This document shows positions 36,843-47,265 of a stretch of DNA of 64,000 nt, in pieces. The DNA is from Chlamydiota bacterium. Its GTDB lineage: Bacteria; Chlamydiota; Chlamydiia; Chlamydiales; Rhabdochlamydiaceae. A model generated the notes under the pieces. It saw only the letters and a program-made list of their open reading frames with translations, did no database searches and was not told the origin of the DNA. The position numbers were made by a program, and so were the translations under genes. The stretch lies in NCBI GenBank assembly GCA_021772335.1, contig JAJFMD010000001.1:26339-90338 (forward strand). The letters are read 5' to 3'. How positions within the stretch are numbered: position 1 is the stretch's first letter; every line of letters begins with the position of its first letter.

Positions 36843-37187
36843 CTATGTTGTTGGTAAGGGTTTAAATGTCACTTCTTCCATTACATTCTCTGTACGCAAT
36901 GTCATGAAGCGGATCAGATCCTCGTACAACTTATATTCTGCCCACAACTCTTTCATTGCTTCGGTTGGTACAGTAAAATAAAGTAAGTAGTAGTATCCAT
37001 CACGACGTCCTTCGATTTCATAGGCGAATTTACGACGTCCTTGTTCGTGGAGTTTCTTTATTTCTCCCCCTTTTTCGGTTATCCCTTCTACAATTTTTTC
37101 TAGCGCTTTTTTGCGCGCATCATCACTGAGCGTCGCGCTTAAAATATACATCCCCTCATAGAGATGGTTGCGCTTATTTTTTTCCAT
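36843..37187 (-). CDS. rpsF: 30S ribosomal protein S6
   Basis: The 114-residue S6 shows YEGMYILSATLSDDARKKALEKI and KFAYEIEGRRDGYYYLLYFT. The ATG at 37187 is preferred over one at 37202 because GAGGAG sits seven bases before it and the family lacks an N-terminal extension. The chosen start overlaps the pth stop by 14 bases, implying coupling. Confidence 0.95.
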   Translation of the reverse strand: MEKNKRNHLYEGMYILSATLSDDARKKALEKIVEGITEKGGEIKKLHEQGRRKFAYEIEGRRDGYYYLLYFTVPTEAMKELWAEYKLYEDLIRFMTLRTENVMEEVTFKPLPTT

Positions 37188-37779
37188 TGTTGATCTCCTC
37201 ATCTAGTAAACTTAAATAATCATAAGCCTTTTGTATGCCTTGCTGACAAAAGCGCTCAATGATCCCAATACTTTTGTCAATAATTTTTGGCATCTGCTCT
37301 TCTTCCTCTTCAGTAAAACGCTGCAGAACAAAAGTCTCTAGAGCAATTTGCTCTGATTTGCCAATACCACCACGCAACCGAACGTAGTTTGTAGTTGCTA
37401 GTTTTTCAGCAATATCTTTAAGACCGTTATGCCCTCCACTGCTTCCTTTTTCTCGAAGACGCAGCTCGCCAAATTTTAACTCGATGTCATCTGAGACAAC
37501 CAAGAGCTTATCAACAGGCACTTTGTAGTAGCTCATCGTATTTATCACGCTTGAGCCACTACGATTCATATATGTCATTGGCATCAGCAAATATATGCGC
37601 TGATCACCAATCTGCATCTGTGCAATATCCCCTTGAAGCTTGAGGCGTGAGCGAAAACTCACTCCTGCTTTATTAGCTAAGGCTTTGACAATTCTAAACC
37701 CGAAATTATGTCGAGTATTCTCATAATTTTTTCCTGGATTGCCAAGACCTACAATTAGGATATCGCTATTTTGCTCCAC
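37174..37779 (-). CDS. pth: Peptidyl-tRNA hydrolase
   Basis: Pth releases peptides from drop-off peptidyl-tRNA. The 201-residue enzyme carries LIVGLGNPGKNYENTRHNFGF (catalytic His, substrate Asn), TYMNRSGSSV, DDIELKFGELRLREKGSSGGHNGLKDI and RLRGGIGK. It is placed between rplY and rpsF as in Chlamydia. Confidence 0.97.
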   Translation of the reverse strand: MEQNSDILIVGLGNPGKNYENTRHNFGFRIVKALANKAGVSFRSRLKLQGDIAQMQIGDQRIYLLMPMTYMNRSGSSVINTMSYYKVPVDKLLVVSDDIELKFGELRLREKGSSGGHNGLKDIAEKLATTNYVRLRGGIGKSEQIALETFVLQRFTEEEEEQMPKIIDKSIGIIERFCQQGIQKAYDYLSLLDEEINNGKK

Positions 37780-37783
37780 AAGA

Positions 37784-38341
37784 CTATCTCTTCGCTATCA
37801 AGACAGCAACTTGCTCCACTGAATCAAGCAATGTCACCCCTTCAGGAATCGCAAGATCCGAGAGTCTCTTAGACTGGCGAATACCAAGATGTTGCACATC
37901 AACATAAAATTGACTTGGAATCTTTTCTGGCAAACAACGCACTTGAGCATGACGCATTACTTGACGTAAAAAACCACCGAGTTTTATTCCGTGGCATTCA
38001 GCAACGTGAGTACACTCAATCGGCACTTTAATGTTGACTGGAACGTCTTTGTGCAACTCTTCAAAATCAAGATGAATCACACGATAACTCGTTATGTCAT
38101 ATTGAATATCCTTTAAAATAGCTTGATGCTCTTTACCATCCAATTGAATCGTAAAGCGCGTTGTAGGCAAGTGACCAGCAGTAATTTGTCTTAATATTGC
38201 TTCAAAATCACGTCCATTAACGCTAATGGATACAGAGGGGTGTCCCGGTGAATAAAACACAGCAGGAATATCACCAGCACGTCTGATGCTGTTGATCTCC
38301 GACTTTTGCTTTCCATCACGTTTTTGTGCTTGCAGCTTCAT
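37784..38341 (-). CDS. rplY: 50S ribosomal protein L25, long (Ctc/TL5) form
   Basis: The 185-residue protein has the N-terminal 5S rRNA-binding domain (KRDGKQKSEINSIRRAGDIPAVFYSPGHPSVSISVN) and the C-terminal Ctc extension (HLDFEELHKDVPVNIKVPIECTHVAECHGIKLGGFLRQ). AAGGAG precedes the start. Named ctc in general-stress contexts, it is the ribosomal L25 here. Confidence 0.94.
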   Translation of the reverse strand: MKLQAQKRDGKQKSEINSIRRAGDIPAVFYSPGHPSVSISVNGRDFEAILRQITAGHLPTTRFTIQLDGKEHQAILKDIQYDITSYRVIHLDFEELHKDVPVNIKVPIECTHVAECHGIKLGGFLRQVMRHAQVRCLPEKIPSQFYVDVQHLGIRQSKRLSDLAIPEGVTLLDSVEQVAVLIAKR

Positions 38342-38407
38342 TCTTTTCTCCTTCGAGGATTGATATCATAACTTAAATAGAGTAACCACATTGTTGGATT
38401 ACACAAC

Positions 38408-39349
38408 CTATTCAGAGGCGTGATTAAGGCACGAGATAGAATGACCGCTTTGGATTGCGCGAATTGCTTTGGCAAAGAGCGCTGAGACCGAAATCATTTC
38501 GACCTTATCGCTCTTAAACCCTTCGGGCAATGGGATTGTATTCCCTGTCAGCAACTTCTCAATCGCGCTTTCTTCAAATGCAGGGCTCAAAAGGAGCCCG
38601 TGAGTTACAGCGGCATAAACCTGCTTTGCACCTGCGCTTTTACACGCGAGCGAAGCAGCCTTTAACGTACCTCCCGTTGAACACATATCATCGATAAGAA
38701 GAACAGTTTTGTCCTTAACATTACCAATGATCGCCTCTGCCGAGACTTTCTCCGGGGTGATCCGCCGCTTGTCAACAATTGCAAACTCTACACCAATGTC
38801 GTTAGCGAAATCTCGCGAGAGCTTAATGCTTCCCTCATCGGGAGCCACGATCACCTCGGGTTTAACACCTTTCTTCCTGAGCGCCTCGAGTAGAAGCGGC
38901 CTGGCATGAAGGTTATCAACCGGGATGTCGAAAAAGCCCTCGATCTGAGGAGCGTGCAAGTCCATTGTTAAGACCCGCGTCGCACCCGCTTTCTCCAACA
39001 TATTGGCGACGAGTTTGGCGGTAATCGGTTCTCTTCCTTTATCACGGCGATCCTGCCTCGCATAACCGAAGTAAGGAATCACTGCGACAATTGAATGAGC
39101 CGAAGCCCGCTTCAAAGCGTCGATTAAGATTAACAGTTGCATGAGATAGAAGCTGGGATTCCGCGCAATTGATTGCACGACAAAGACATCCCGGCCGCGG
39201 ACATTCTCTAATACTCGAACGCCTATCTCGCCATCTGGAAACTTATTAATTTCTGCCTTTCCGAGTGATATATCGAGATCTTTCGCGATTTGCTCTGCTA
39301 AATCACGATGAGATGTTCCCGAAAACAGCATTATAGAATGCTCAGTCAT
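38408..39349 (-). CDS. prs: Ribose-phosphate pyrophosphokinase
   Basis: Prs makes PRPP from ribose 5-phosphate and ATP, the precursor for nucleotides. The 313-residue protein has LFSGTSHRDLAEQIAKDL, SIVAVIPYFGYARQDRRDKGREPI, TMDLHAPQIEGFFDIPVDNLHARP and the PRPP-binding loop VLLIDDMCSTGGTL. The ATG at 39349 is favoured over a TTG just before it. Prs in a chlamydia is notable because Chlamydia takes nucleotides from the host. Codon and base composition look slightly G+C-richer than its neighbours. It heads the minus-strand run just downstream of tRNA-Gln. Confidence 0.95.
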   Translation of the reverse strand: MTEHSIMLFSGTSHRDLAEQIAKDLDISLGKAEINKFPDGEIGVRVLENVRGRDVFVVQSIARNPSFYLMQLLILIDALKRASAHSIVAVIPYFGYARQDRRDKGREPITAKLVANMLEKAGATRVLTMDLHAPQIEGFFDIPVDNLHARPLLLEALRKKGVKPEVIVAPDEGSIKLSRDFANDIGVEFAIVDKRRITPEKVSAEAIIGNVKDKTVLLIDDMCSTGGTLKAASLACKSAGAKQVYAAVTHGLLLSPAFEESAIEKLLTGNTIPLPEGFKSDKVEMISVSALFAKAIRAIQSGHSISCLNHASE

Positions 39350-39370
39350 CAACCCTACTCAGACGTTTAA

Positions 39371-39442
<72 letters not shown>

Positions 39443-39460
39443 TCAAAATGAGCCATTTAT

Positions 39461-39487
39461 ACTATAGGGCAAGCGATTTTTGCGCAA
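39461..39487 (-). promoter_or_regulatory. Putative promoter of tRNA-Gln
   Basis: On the minus strand TTGCGC (39487-39482) and TATAGT (39466-39461, within TATAGTATAAAT) lie about 20 bases ahead of the tRNA 5' end. The spacer is a short 15 bases, so an alternative -35 register is possible. Transcription might continue into prs. Confidence 0.45.
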
Positions 39488-39603
39488 CTAGACATTTGCC
39501 TTCTCCTCTCTATTTTTTGAAAAAGTTTTTAACAATCCACCTTTGTATTGACCTTGCGAGAAATAAATTTTTCACTATGATGAGCCTGAAAGGAATATAT
39601 TAT

Positions 39604-41088
39604 ATGCATATTGTTCATCTTGCCGCAGAAGTGTCCCCAATTGCTAAGGTGGGAGGGCTTGCTGATGTGATCCAAGGGCTATCTAAAGAATTTATTAAGC
39701 TCGGTCATAAAGTAGAAATCCTTCTCCCTAAATACGACACTCTTCCAAAGTACGTCACCGATCAACTCGTAAAAACTCAAGAATGTTTTACTACGTATGA
39801 AAACAATCAGCCCATTGAAAACAATATTTGGCGCGCTGAAATTGACAGTATGAATCTACTTTTTATCGAAACAAATCACCCTAAATACTACTTCAAGCGC
39901 GGCAAAATCTATGGCTGCGCAGATGATGCTGAACGCTTTTGTTTTTTTGCTAAAGCAGCGTTAGATTATCTTTTGAAATACAAACCATCTATAGACGTCC
40001 TACACATCCATGATTGGCAAGCGGCCCTAACAGCTCCGCTCTACCATGCCAGCTATCATGATCAAGGATTAAACATTAAAAAAATTATTTTAACTATACA
40101 CAATCTCGCCTATCAAGGACGCATCTCTCAAAATGTATTAGAAAATCTAGACATCGATCTCAAAAAAAACGCGGTATGGGAAAAGACAAAAGATCTCTAC
40201 GAACCAAACACAATTAACTTACTGCGCGGCGCCATCGAATGCGCTACCAATATTACCACCGTTTCTCCAACCTACGAAAAGGAAATTCAAACTCCCGCAT
40301 TAGGACAAGGCCTCGATAAAATTCTTCGTACGCATCGGAATAAACTCCAAGGCATCTTAAATGGCATTGACCCCCTCTTTTGGGATCCTCAAAACGACCC
40401 ACTCATTCCATCTCATTATCCAGCTAAAGCAGCAAATCATAATGATCTTCAACTCATTCGATCTCACAAGAAAAAAAATCGGGAGCACCTAAGCTACTTA
40501 CTCGGAATGGAGCCAAGTGATGCTCCATTAATTGCTACTGTGAGTAGACTTGTCCCTCAAAAAGCACCCGATCTAATCACTCACTCTCTTTTTCGAACTC
40601 TAGAGCTAAATGGGCAATTTATCTTGCTCGGTGCAACACCAAATGACGAAGTTGAACAAGACTTCCTCAATCTCAAACAAGATCTTGCTGACAATCCTAA
40701 TGCGGCTGTTTGGCTAAATAAAAACGAGGCGATCGCTCATTTGATTTACGCCGCTGCGGATATGATTATCGTTCCTTCGATTTTTGAGCCATGCGGCCTA
40801 ACACAATTAATAGGCATGCGCTATGGAAGCATCCCCATCATTCGTGAAACTGGAGGGCTTGCTGATACAGTCTTCGATGTTGATCATTCAATAAGACCTT
40901 ACGCCCAACGCAATGGATACACTTTTCAAGATCCCGATACAACAGGTGTAGACTCTGCTTTAGAACGCGCTTTTAAATGCTACGTCTCCGATCAAAAAAA
41001 GTGGAATCAACTCATTCATAACGGTATGAATGCAGATCTTAGCTGGAATAAACCCGCCCAAGCATACCTAAAACTCTACGCTGCCTAA
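39604..41088 (+). CDS. glgA: Glycogen synthase (ADP-glucose type)
   Basis: GlgA adds glucose from ADP-glucose to glycogen. The 494-residue GT5 protein has the N-terminal LAAEVSPIAKVGGLADVIQGL (KxGGL sugar-nucleotide motif), HIHDWQAALTAPLYH, ILTIHNLAYQG and the C-domain PSIFEPCGLTQLIGMRYGSIPIIRETGGLADTV. The frame opens far upstream through the tRNA region, but ATG 39604 has AAAGGA before it and matches the family start. It lies next to the rplY-pth block as in Chlamydia. Confidence 0.97.
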   Translation: MHIVHLAAEVSPIAKVGGLADVIQGLSKEFIKLGHKVEILLPKYDTLPKYVTDQLVKTQECFTTYENNQPIENNIWRAEIDSMNLLFIETNHPKYYFKRGKIYGCADDAERFCFFAKAALDYLLKYKPSIDVLHIHDWQAALTAPLYHASYHDQGLNIKKIILTIHNLAYQGRISQNVLENLDIDLKKNAVWEKTKDLYEPNTINLLRGAIECATNITTVSPTYEKEIQTPALGQGLDKILRTHRNKLQGILNGIDPLFWDPQNDPLIPSHYPAKAANHNDLQLIRSHKKKNREHLSYLLGMEPSDAPLIATVSRLVPQKAPDLITHSLFRTLELNGQFILLGATPNDEVEQDFLNLKQDLADNPNAAVWLNKNEAIAHLIYAAADMIIVPSIFEPCGLTQLIGMRYGSIPIIRETGGLADTVFDVDHSIRPYAQRNGYTFQDPDTTGVDSALERAFKCYVSDQKKWNQLIHNGMNADLSWNKPAQAYLKLYAA

Positions 41089-41091
41089 GCA

Positions 41092-41110
41092 ATGTAAAGC
41101 TGTTTTACAT
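41092..41110. other. Hairpin between glgA and pgsA
   Basis: ATGTAAA-GCTGT-TTTACAT is a perfect 7-bp stem with a 5-base loop, just after the glgA stop and between convergent genes. There is no T run on either side, so it may or may not terminate transcription. Confidence 0.4.
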
Positions 41111-41166
41111 CCGCTCAAGATATTAATAATTTAAATCTTACATCAAAAAAACTTTCAGATTGAATC

Positions 41167-41775
41167 TTATGGACGTATTGCTTTCTTGATGTATTTGCGA
41201 TTGGCGGCAATATATTCAATGCCTGTAAAAATAGTATAGGCTGTTGCGGCAAGCAAGCTATAAAAACTAGCGGCTTGCAAGAGCTCTTTACTAATTGCGC
41301 CCTGACTGTAAGGAATAAGCATAATCAATATGAAAAAAACCACAATCGCTTGAATAACTGCTTTAACTTTACCGCTTAGACGCGCTGCTAAAGCGACTCC
41401 TCGCAAAGCGCAGACTGTTCGAAGGGTGGTAATAATCATTTCGCGATAAAAAAGCACAATGACAAGCAAGAGAGGAAGATCTACGGGCCCTTGAGTTAAG
41501 GTAAAAAAGACCGATAAACGAAATATCGTGTCAGCCATTGGATCGAGCAATTTACCCAGTTCTGTGACTTGATTATTCCGTCTAGCAAGATAACCATCAA
41601 AAAGATCCGAAAGCTCAGAGATCAAAGCAATCGCGATCAAAAGATAGGCAAGCTCCTCCATGTTAATGTTAAGCATGGGGAAATATAGATAAAAAAACAT
41701 AAACAGCGGCCCGAGCACAATACGAGCACAGGTTAATGCAATTGGGGCTGTCAATAGGGACTTGCCTCTTTTCAT
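41167..41775 (-). CDS. pgsA: CDP-diacylglycerol-glycerol-3-phosphate 3-phosphatidyltransferase
   Basis: This 202-residue CDP-alcohol phosphatidyltransferase has the signature DGYLARRNNQVTELGKLLDPMAD (D-G-x2-A-R-x8-G-x3-D-x3-D, starting after LSDLF) near residues 58-82, and five or six TM segments. It makes phosphatidylglycerol phosphate in the inner membrane. The PgsA assignment rests on length and its neighbours glgA and glyQS, the same order as in Chlamydia; other members of the superfamily are possible. Confidence 0.88.
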   Translation of the reverse strand: MKRGKSLLTAPIALTCARIVLGPLFMFFYLYFPMLNINMEELAYLLIAIALISELSDLFDGYLARRNNQVTELGKLLDPMADTIFRLSVFFTLTQGPVDLPLLLVIVLFYREMIITTLRTVCALRGVALAARLSGKVKAVIQAIVVFFILIMLIPYSQGAISKELLQAASFYSLLAATAYTIFTGIEYIAANRKYIKKAIRP

Positions 41776-41866
41776 TCGTCTGCTTGATTGAAAACTTTTT
41801 CGAGTTATAGCTTGAAAGATGTTTTTTTCATACGTTTTTTATTCAATTCGAGCTATTCTGTAATCT

Positions 41867-44800
41867 ATGCTTACTTTTCAAGAAATGATTCAACGCCTTT
41901 CCCGTTTTTGGGAGAAAAAAGGGTGTATTTTACAGCAAGGCTACGGCGTCGAAGTGGGCGCGGGAACATTCAACCCCGCAACTTTTTTGCGCTGTCTTGG
42001 GCCAGAGCCTTTTCATACTGCTTATGTCGAACCATGCCGCAGACCATCTGATGGTCGCTATGCGCAAAACCCCAATCGACTTCAACTCTTTCATCAGTAT
42101 CAGGTCATTCTAAAACCCGCACCTATCAATAACCAAGCGCTTTATCTCGAATCACTCAAAGCGATCGGTTTAAAGTTAGAGGAGCACGACATCCGCTTTG
42201 TCCATGATGATTGGGAAAGCCCAACCCTTGGTGCTTGGGGACTCGGATGGGAAGTGTGGTGTGATGGAATGGAAATCACTCAATATACATATTTCCAATC
42301 TATTGGAAGTCTTCCTCTAAATCCAATAAGCGTGGAAATCACTTATGGCTTAGAGCGCCTGGCAATGTATCTACAAAACGTCAACCACTTTCTCGATGTC
42401 AAATGGAACGACGATCTGCTTTTTGGAGATCTCGTTGAACAAAACGAAATTGAATGGAGTACTTATAATTTCGAGAAAGCATCGACAGATATGTGGCATC
42501 GCCATTTCGACGATTTTGAAAAAGAAGCGCAATTGATGCTTGAGAAAAAACTACCACTGCCCGCTTACGACTTTATTATGAAAGCATCTCACGCCTTTAA
42601 TATGCTTGACGCGCGTGGCGTGATTTCTGTGACAGAACGTACAGGTTATATCACACGTATTCGCAACCTCTCTCGCCTTGTTGCAATTCACTACTTAGAA
42701 ACTCGCAAAGAACGCGGATTCCCTTTATTAGGAACTCTACCCAAGCTGAAAAAACCTCCTAACCCCAAATCGACTGGACGTTTTAATCCAAACAAGCGGC
42801 GAACTTTGCTCTTTGAAATTTACTCAGAAGAACTCCCCGCTCTTTTTGTCGCTCATGGTATTCGAAGTTTAGAAAGCCATATGCACAAGCTCCTTGCTAA
42901 ACACAATATTGCTTTCGGCTCTCTAAAGATCCATGCAACACCAAGACGTATCACCGCTGTTGTCGAGAAGCTTGCGGAAGGTAGCCATCCAGAAAAAATT
43001 GAGCGGAAAGGCCCTCCTATTTCTGTGATGTTTGATCAAAGTGGAATGCTAACGCCGCAAGGCAAAGGCTTTTTTAAGTCGTTAGGGATGCCGGAGCTTT
43101 CACTACAAGATATTCGTTCTCACAAAAGCATTGAACTGCGCTCGATCAAAGGACAAAAGTATCTCTTTGCTACAATTGAAAAAGAAGGTCACTCAACTAA
43201 ACAAATTCTCTCTGAAAATTTACCTAAGATCATCAATGATCTCGAGTTTCCTAAAAAGATGCGTTGGGATAGTTATGATGTAACCTACCCCCGCCCTGTA
43301 CGCTCTATTGTCTGCTTATTTGGCACGCAAGTGATCGATTTTTATTTCGGCTCAGTTAAAAGTGGCCGCATAACCTATGGGCATACTCAATTAGATCAAA
43401 GCAAAATCAAGCTTAAAGATAGCAGTGAATATCTCACTAAATTACGCGCGCATTTTGTCGAAGCTGATATCGAAAAAAGAAGCTCTCTACTCTTGAGCCA
43501 AATCACTAAATATGAAAATGATTTAAAATGTAAAACCCTTGCAAAAAACAGGCTCTTACCCGAGCTGCTCTTTCTCTCTGAATGGCCCAAAATCATGATT
43601 GGAAACTTTGACAAGCGCTTTTTAAGAGTTCCCAGTGAGATCTTAGTCAGTGAAATGGTTGAACATCAACGATATCTTCCTTTAAGTGATCCTCATGGCA
43701 AACTCCTCTCTTCATTTTTGATTACCTGTGACAACCGACCTAATGAAACGATCCGCACCGGTAATGAAAAAGTTCTCTCTGCGAGATTGAGTGATGGTCT
43801 CTTTCTCTATGAGCAAGATCTCAAAAAACCTCTTGAGCATTTTAATGAAAAGCTCAAAGCAATGGTTTTTCAGCAAAAGCTAGGCAGCGTACTCGATAAA
43901 GTACACCGCATTACAAACCATTGTAAAGTTCTCTACACCTCTCTTCCTATTGGTGATCGCACAGCTCTTCTGCGTGCTGCCCATCTTTGCAAAGCAGATC
44001 TCGCAACAAGTGTTGTCTCTGAGTTCCCCGTATTACAAGGAACTATTGGTAAATACTATGCAGAAGAACACAATGAAGAGGATAAAGTTGCAAACGCGAT
44101 TGAAGAACATTGGATGCCTAAAGCAGAAAAAGCTCCACTACCTCAATCACCTGAGGGAATGTTGCTAAGTTTAGCAGATAAACTCGATAATCTTATTGGC
44201 TACTTTTCAATCGATCTTAAACCAAGTTCGTCGCAAGATCCTTATGGATTGCGCCGCCAAACTATTGGACTGCTTAAAATTGCAATTGCCCTAGAAAAAC
44301 CGATAGATCTACGCAAACTACTTCAAGAATGTAGCACACATTTTGGGCCCAAGTTCTCAAATTTCTCCGACTCGCTATGCGATGAAATTCTCAATTACAT
44401 CACAATCCGTGCCAAAGCTCTTTTTGAGGACTACGGCTTAAGAAAAGATGAAATCGATGCCTCTCTTGGAACGCTCTGCACCGACCCTTATGATCAATTG
44501 AGCAAAGTGCGTGCTCTACATACTTTTCGCAAAAGCGACCAAGCCTTCAATAATCTCTATGAAGTATATAAGAGAGCAAAAGGACAGATTAGCAAATTCA
44601 ATACCCTTTCCCTTAATCGCAAGCTTCTCAACGAGCCTGCTGAAAGAAAGCTCATACAAGCGATCGATAAAATTGATGCCGAATGGGAAACAATTCTGCT
44701 TCAGCGCGACTATACAAGAGCTTATGCGGCTCTTGCGACTCTACAGTCTCCTCTCAATGAGCTTTTTGATCAGGTTTTAATCTTAGATGAAGATGAAAAA

Positions 44801-44887
44801 ATCCGAGAAAACCGCATTGCCCTTTTACAGAAAGTGTTTCTCTTTTTTGATGCTCTACTAGATTTCAGTAAAATTCAAACGAACTAA
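41867..44887 (+). CDS. glyQS: Glycyl-tRNA synthetase, fused alpha and beta subunits
   Basis: The 1006-residue protein joins the GlyQ alpha subunit (residues ~1-290: [53 protein letters not shown]-type [14 protein letters not shown]) to the GlyS beta subunit (~310-1006: [14 protein letters not shown], then an HD-like and anticodon-binding region with [15 protein letters not shown]). The alpha2beta2-type enzyme occurs as two genes in most bacteria; the fusion is established in Chlamydia and is intact here. No frameshift is seen across the junction. Confidence 0.97.
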   Translation: MLTFQEMIQRLSRFWEKKGCILQQGYGVEVGAGTFNPATFLRCLGPEPFHTAYVEPCRRPSDGRYAQNPNRLQLFHQYQVILKPAPINNQALYLESLKAIGLKLEEHDIRFVHDDWESPTLGAWGLGWEVWCDGMEITQYTYFQSIGSLPLNPISVEITYGLERLAMYLQNVNHFLDVKWNDDLLFGDLVEQNEIEWSTYNFEKASTDMWHRHFDDFEKEAQLMLEKKLPLPAYDFIMKASHAFNMLDARGVISVTERTGYITRIRNLSRLVAIHYLETRKERGFPLLGTLPKLKKPPNPKSTGRFNPNKRRTLLFEIYSEELPALFVAHGIRSLESHMHKLLAKHNIAFGSLKIHATPRRITAVVEKLAEGSHPEKIERKGPPISVMFDQSGMLTPQGKGFFKSLGMPELSLQDIRSHKSIELRSIKGQKYLFATIEKEGHSTKQILSENLPKIINDLEFPKKMRWDSYDVTYPRPVRSIVCLFGTQVIDFYFGSVKSGRITYGHTQLDQSKIKLKDSSEYLTKLRAHFVEADIEKRSSLLLSQITKYENDLKCKTLAKNRLLPELLFLSEWPKIMIGNFDKRFLRVPSEILVSEMVEHQRYLPLSDPHGKLLSSFLITCDNRPNETIRTGNEKVLSARLSDGLFLYEQDLKKPLEHFNEKLKAMVFQQKLGSVLDKVHRITNHCKVLYTSLPIGDRTALLRAAHLCKADLATSVVSEFPVLQGTIGKYYAEEHNEEDKVANAIEEHWMPKAEKAPLPQSPEGMLLSLADKLDNLIGYFSIDLKPSSSQDPYGLRRQTIGLLKIAIALEKPIDLRKLLQECSTHFGPKFSNFSDSLCDEILNYITIRAKALFEDYGLRKDEIDASLGTLCTDPYDQLSKVRALHTFRKSDQAFNNLYEVYKRAKGQISKFNTLSLNRKLLNEPAERKLIQAIDKIDAEWETILLQRDYTRAYAALATLQSPLNELFDQVLILDEDEKIRENRIALLQKVFLFFDALLDFSKIQTN

Positions 44888-44917
44888 TCCTAATAAAGAT
44901 TTTCTCTAGGTTTTAAG

Positions 44918-44936
44918 CACAACTTATAAAGTTGTG
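44918..44936. terminator. Strong hairpin between glyQS and the DUF393 gene
   Basis: CACAACTT-ATA-AAGTTGTG is a perfect 8-bp stem with a 3-base loop between convergent genes. Neither flank has a good T run, so bidirectional termination is inferred mainly from position. Confidence 0.45.
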
Positions 44937-44987
44937 TGAAAAAATTAATTCGAAATCGACGCAAATTTGTTTTTTTGGATAGTTTCA

Positions 44988-45368
44988 TTACATAAGAAAC
45001 CGAGAATCATCGGGAAGCTGAATTTCACCCGAAATTTTATTGCGATTATTTGCAATAATGCGATAAAGCCAGTCAAAACCAAAAGGCAGCACATAAAGCG
45101 CACCGATTAATCGATACATACCACCTAGCAACCACAAGATCCGAAAGAAAGCTCTAGACCTAATTAGCGGCTGTTTCTTGTCTTCCATTAATACCATAGT
45201 ATTTGCTTTTAAAAGCTCTTGATAGGAACTACCCAGCAACTCTTGAGCAAGCTCACTACGCAATGGACTAAAATGGAGTTTCTGTTGATGGTCGAGTCTG
45301 CTTAATTTAAGAATTGCACCTCTGCAAAAATTGCATTGGTCATCAAAAAAAAGTAGCGGCGTAATCAT
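44988..45368 (-). CDS. DUF393/DCC1-like thiol-disulfide oxidoreductase family protein
   Basis: The 126-residue protein opens MITPLLFFDDQCNFCRGAI, the family's DxxCxxC start with C12 and C15 in a thioredoxin-like position, and continues with LHFSPLRSELAQELL and a conserved LLGGMYRLIGALYVLP segment. Redox activity is expected from the family but the substrate is unknown. Its start overlaps the dnaG stop by four bases, so it is translationally coupled to primase, which is probably chance packing. Confidence 0.85.
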   Translation of the reverse strand: MITPLLFFDDQCNFCRGAILKLSRLDHQQKLHFSPLRSELAQELLGSSYQELLKANTMVLMEDKKQPLIRSRAFFRILWLLGGMYRLIGALYVLPFGFDWLYRIIANNRNKISGEIQLPDDSRFLM

Positions 45369-47140
45369 TGTATAATGACCTGCGGTTTGTTTTTAGTCAG
45401 CGCATCAAAACGTTTAAGAAGTTCGATTGTCTCATTATGATTATGTTTCTTTGTATCGATCTCTTCTTTAAGACTATCGCGCTCAAAAAGCCAATTGCGC
45501 TCGATAAGTTGCGAGATCGTCGCCATTAAGTGTTCCCTAACTCTTTCTATATTGATCTTTTTTTCTAAAAGTTGATCGAGAAAAGTGCGCTGTTCCTCTG
45601 ATAATTCTAAATGTATTGAAATAAGATCTCTCGGCTTTTCTTCTCGATAAAGATCGAGATAAAAGCTAAACAGATCCCTGCATTCCGCCTGAAAAAAATC
45701 TTCTGGTTTGAGATTTGCTTTAACAAGATCGACTAACGCACTTTGATGTTCACCCATAACAATTAACCAGCGAAGCAAATCTCCTTCAAGAACAAGATCT
45801 CCATCGATTGCAAGAGGGGTAACAAAACCGCGTCTTTTAATGTAGCTGCGCAAACGCAAAGGCGCTTGCACGCCGATTAACTCCTCAGGAACTTCAGCTA
45901 AACGCGCGAGTTTGCGCAAGCTCTCATGCACCATCACTGAACTATCCCATTTGCGTACTTTTTCAGCGAGTCTTTCAATAAGAGCGCTTTTTGCTGCTGG
46001 CGATTGCATGTCTACTGAGCTAGATGCTCTTTTAAAAAGAAAAGAGAGGTAATCGCCAGCTTGATCGATCAATTTTAAAAAGTTATCAGGGCCATGCTCT
46101 TGAAGGAGCAGATCAGGATCACTTCCTATAGGCATTTGTACTATAAAAACCTCTATTCCTTTTTGCTGAAAAAGATCACCCACCTTTTCTGCGGCAATCT
46201 GTCCTGCATTATCTCCATCAAAAGCGAGCAATACCTGCTCGACACCAAGCTTAATTAACTCATTCACTTGTCCTTCGCCAAACGCAGTTCCCTGCCCGGC
46301 AACTGTAAAATCAAGACCGGCATCGATTAACCTAAGTGCATCAAGCTGCCCTTCAACAACAAGAGCACGCTTTTCTTTGATGATTCTTTTGCGCGACTCA
46401 CTCAGACCAAATAAAACACGCGATTTTTTAAACAGAGGAGTTTCTGAAGTATTGATATACTTTCCACCAAAAACCTTCTCATCAAATTTGCGAGCAGAAA
46501 AGCCAATAGTCCATCCTGCTGCATTGCGAATAGGAAAGGTGATACGCTCAGAAAAAAAATCGCGCTTACGCTGATTTTTATCGAGTGAAAGCAATCCAAC
46601 TTCTAAAAGCAATTTATCATTGGCACCTTGAGCATACAGTAATTTACACAACTTTCCTCGCTCTTTAGGTGCATAACCAATTTGAAAGCGGCGGATAAAA
46701 TCAAGTGTCATACCGCGCTTATATAAATATTCAAGAGCTTCATGTCCCTCATCTGTATGAAGCAGAAAAAAATGAAATAGCCGGGTTGCTTTTTCAAGCA
46801 ATTCCTTAAGAACGATATGTGAAGTTTCATTGGAATTTCCCGCTTCCTGCTCTAAAGGAACCTGAAAGCGATCTGCAAGCATTTCCACTGCTTGTTGAAA
46901 GCTCACCTTTTGATACTGCATTAAAAAAGTGATCGCATCACCGTGCGCTCCACAACCGAAGCAATGGTAATGACTATCACCGCGCTTTAAAACAAAAGAT
47001 GGTGTTTTTTCCTCATGAAAAGGACAACACGCTTTAAACGTTGCTCCTGCACGCTTTAATTCAACATGCGACTCGATCACTTCGATCAACTCGATTCGTT
47101 CCTTAAGGTGCTCTAAGCTTTCTTTAGTATATCTTGCCAT
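45365..47140 (-). CDS. dnaG: DNA primase
   Basis: DnaG makes RNA primers for replication. The 591-residue protein has the CHC2 zinc finger (CCPFHEEKTPSF, HCFGCGAHGDAI, residues ~37-67), the catalytic core (FSERITFPIRNAAGWTIGFSAR), the TOPRIM domain (VVEGQLDALRLIDAG, LAFDGDNAGQIAA, MPIGSDPDLLLQ) and a C-terminal helicase-interaction region. No part seems missing. It lies divergent from the 47266 gene and mutS, as in the Chlamydia dnaG-mutS region. Confidence 0.96.
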   Translation of the reverse strand: MARYTKESLEHLKERIELIEVIESHVELKRAGATFKACCPFHEEKTPSFVLKRGDSHYHCFGCGAHGDAITFLMQYQKVSFQQAVEMLADRFQVPLEQEAGNSNETSHIVLKELLEKATRLFHFFLLHTDEGHEALEYLYKRGMTLDFIRRFQIGYAPKERGKLCKLLYAQGANDKLLLEVGLLSLDKNQRKRDFFSERITFPIRNAAGWTIGFSARKFDEKVFGGKYINTSETPLFKKSRVLFGLSESRKRIIKEKRALVVEGQLDALRLIDAGLDFTVAGQGTAFGEGQVNELIKLGVEQVLLAFDGDNAGQIAAEKVGDLFQQKGIEVFIVQMPIGSDPDLLLQEHGPDNFLKLIDQAGDYLSFLFKRASSSVDMQSPAAKSALIERLAEKVRKWDSSVMVHESLRKLARLAEVPEELIGVQAPLRLRSYIKRRGFVTPLAIDGDLVLEGDLLRWLIVMGEHQSALVDLVKANLKPEDFFQAECRDLFSFYLDLYREEKPRDLISIHLELSEEQRTFLDQLLEKKINIERVREHLMATISQLIERNWLFERDSLKEEIDTKKHNHNETIELLKRFDALTKNKPQVIIQ

Positions 47141-47265
47141 AGCATCAGTTTATCTCTCGGATCATTTTTCAACCAGCGCTGATCAACAAATTTATGGTGG
47201 CAAAGAAACTAATATGTTGTTATGTTATTTGGTGCAATGTCGAATAAAATAGAGAGTGATGTAAA

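Noticed and set aside
41092..41110. A riboswitch or small RNA after glgA
   Set aside because: It is a single short hairpin with no flanking conserved elements recognisable by eye.
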